A stretch of DNA of 6,250 bases. Origin: Candidatus Omnitrophota bacterium. GTDB lineage: Bacteria; Omnitrophota; Gorgyraeia; Gygaellales; Profunditerraquicolaceae. The position numbers and the translations under genes were made by a program. The notes beneath the pieces are model-generated. The model saw only the letters and a list, made by a program, of their open reading frames with translations. It ran no database searches and had not been told where the DNA came from. Numbering within the stretch: the stretch's first letter is position 1; each line of letters begins with the position of its first letter. Below are positions 5,678 through 6,250 of this stretch, one piece after another. The stretch covers positions 1 through 6,250 of the forward strand of contig JAQTZX010000091.1 of NCBI GenBank assembly GCA_028687525.1, in the 5' to 3' direction.

Positions 5678-5685
5678 GCTTATCC
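5672..5685. repeat. Perfect 14-base palindrome over the nfnA stop codon
   Basis: GGATAAGCTTATCC is a perfect palindrome. It includes the last residues and the TAA stop (5675-5677) of nfnA. As RNA it could form a five-pair stem with a four-base loop. No T-run follows, so it is not an intrinsic terminator. Confidence 0.5.
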
Positions 5686-5698
5686 ATAGAGTAGTAAG

Positions 5699-5717
5699 AG
5701 AGGGTTGATTTCCCTCT
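5699..5717 (+). repeat. Short hairpin between nfnA and nfnB
   Basis: AGAGGG (5699-5704) and CCCTCT (5712-5717) form a six-pair stem with a seven-base loop, with no T-run. Together with the palindrome 13 bases upstream it gives two tandem hairpins in a 68-base gap, which could tune mRNA stability or subunit ratio. The function is a guess. Confidence 0.4.
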
Positions 5718-5733
5718 GACGGTAGAAAGATAC

Positions 5734-5740
5734 AGAGAGG
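5734..5740 (+). promoter_or_regulatory. Ribosome binding site for nfnB
   Basis: AGAGAGG lies five bases before ATG 5746 and supports that start. It is outside the upstream hairpin, so it should be accessible. Confidence 0.75.
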
Positions 5741-5745
5741 AAGTT

Positions 5746-6250
5746 ATGGTTGTCGATAAGAATGCTGTTCCCATGCGCGAGCAGACGGTAGAGCAAAGGA
5801 TCGGTAATTTTGACGAAGTTCCGTTGGGCTACAACGTGGAAGAGGCGGTTAAAGAAGCCCGGCGTTGTATGCAGTGCGTGAAGAAGCCGTGTGTCGAAGG
5901 ATGCCCGGTGCATATCGATATCCCGGTTTTTATTAAGGCTTTAAAGGAAAACGATTACCAGAAAGCCATAGATATTATTCATAATAACGATTCGCTTCCC
6001 TGTGTCACCGGAAGGGTGTGTCCGCAGGAAGAACAGTGTCAGGCAGTTTGCCTGATGAAGAAAGCCGGTGGTGAGCCTATTTCCATCGGCAGACTGGAAC
6101 GTTTTCTCGCGGATTGGGATTTGGACAACCGGAAGAATAAAAAATGCGGCCGGGCGGCGCACTCTGGCCGTAAAGGGGACAGGGTCGCGGTGGTTGGCTC
6201 CGGGCCTGCGGGTTTGACCTGCGCGGCGGAACTGGCCAAGAACGGGTATG
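5746..6250 (+). CDS. nfnB: NfnB-type large subunit (SudA / GltD-like), N-terminal part, cut by window end
   Basis: This is the large subunit of the NADH-dependent ferredoxin:NADP+ oxidoreductase, related to the glutamate synthase small subunit; only 168 codons lie in the window. The N-terminal iron-sulfur domain shows CMQCVKKPCVEGCP with Cys41, Cys44, Cys49 and Cys53. A second cysteine set follows: Cys86 in DSLPCVTGRVCP, then Cys92, Cys98 and Cys102. Together they are the pattern for two [4Fe-4S] clusters. An FAD-binding dinucleotide fold begins at RVAVVGSGPAGL (146-157). Residues about 125-145 are a charged linker rich in Lys and Arg. The frame is open to the edge, so the family length of about 460-480 residues cannot be confirmed. 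GltD-like subunits occur in several complexes, but the immediately preceding NfnA gene makes NfnB by far the best call. The start is supported by AGAGAGG at 5734-5740. Confidence 0.9.
   Translation, partial: MVVDKNAVPMREQTVEQRIGNFDEVPLGYNVEEAVKEARRCMQCVKKPCVEGCPVHIDIPVFIKALKENDYQKAIDIIHNNDSLPCVTGRVCPQEEQCQAVCLMKKAGGEPISIGRLERFLADWDLDNRKNKKCGRAAHSGRKGDRVAVVGSGPAGLTCAAELAKNGY

Overview
The window looks like ordinary, densely coded chromosome from an uncultured anaerobic bacterium with a cell envelope. All seven genes lie on the + strand, gaps are short, and base composition is moderate (about half G+C by eye). The mix of a stand-alone PTS EIIA, an envelope thiol-redox pair, an M48 membrane protease, acetate kinase and an NfnAB-type bifurcating oxidoreductase fits a fermentative anaerobe. 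Omnitrophota or a neighbouring candidate phylum is my best guess, from gene style only. There is no rRNA or other marker to settle it.

Left block (about 72-3314): a fructose/nitrogen-type PTS EIIA domain protein; a membrane protein with a signal peptide, an N-terminal thioredoxin-like CxxC domain and a C-terminal CcdA/DsbD-beta domain; a DUF1573 putative lipoprotein whose start overlaps the previous stop; and an HtpX-like zinc protease carrying a textbook EF-hand loop between its third zinc ligand and its C-terminal STHP motif. The genes are co-directional and close together, so they are probably one transcription unit. The middle two look like an envelope thiol-redox pair and the last is a membrane-protein quality-control protease.

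Gap (3315-3617, 303 nt): a consensus TATAAT, then a long imperfect inverted repeat followed by five Ts (a terminator-like hairpin), then a GC-rich stretch of several small overlapping hairpins up to the acetate kinase start. This separates the two blocks and is the least explained part of the window. It could be a terminator plus structured leader, a short RNA gene, or remains of a REP/MITE-type element.

Right block (3618 to the window end): acetate kinase (ackA), then NfnA, nearly abutting it, then the N-terminal part of NfnB, cut by the window edge. Together these link ATP formation from acetyl phosphate to balancing of NADH, NADPH and ferredoxin, the core of a fermentative energy economy. 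NfnA has a cysteine where characterised NfnA proteins, as I remember them, have an aspartate ligand to the [2Fe-2S] cluster.

I found no tRNA, rRNA, CRISPR array, complete insertion sequence or phage gene. The two protein-level oddities (EF-hand in HtpX, all-cysteine cluster in NfnA) and the structured gap are the points most worth checking.
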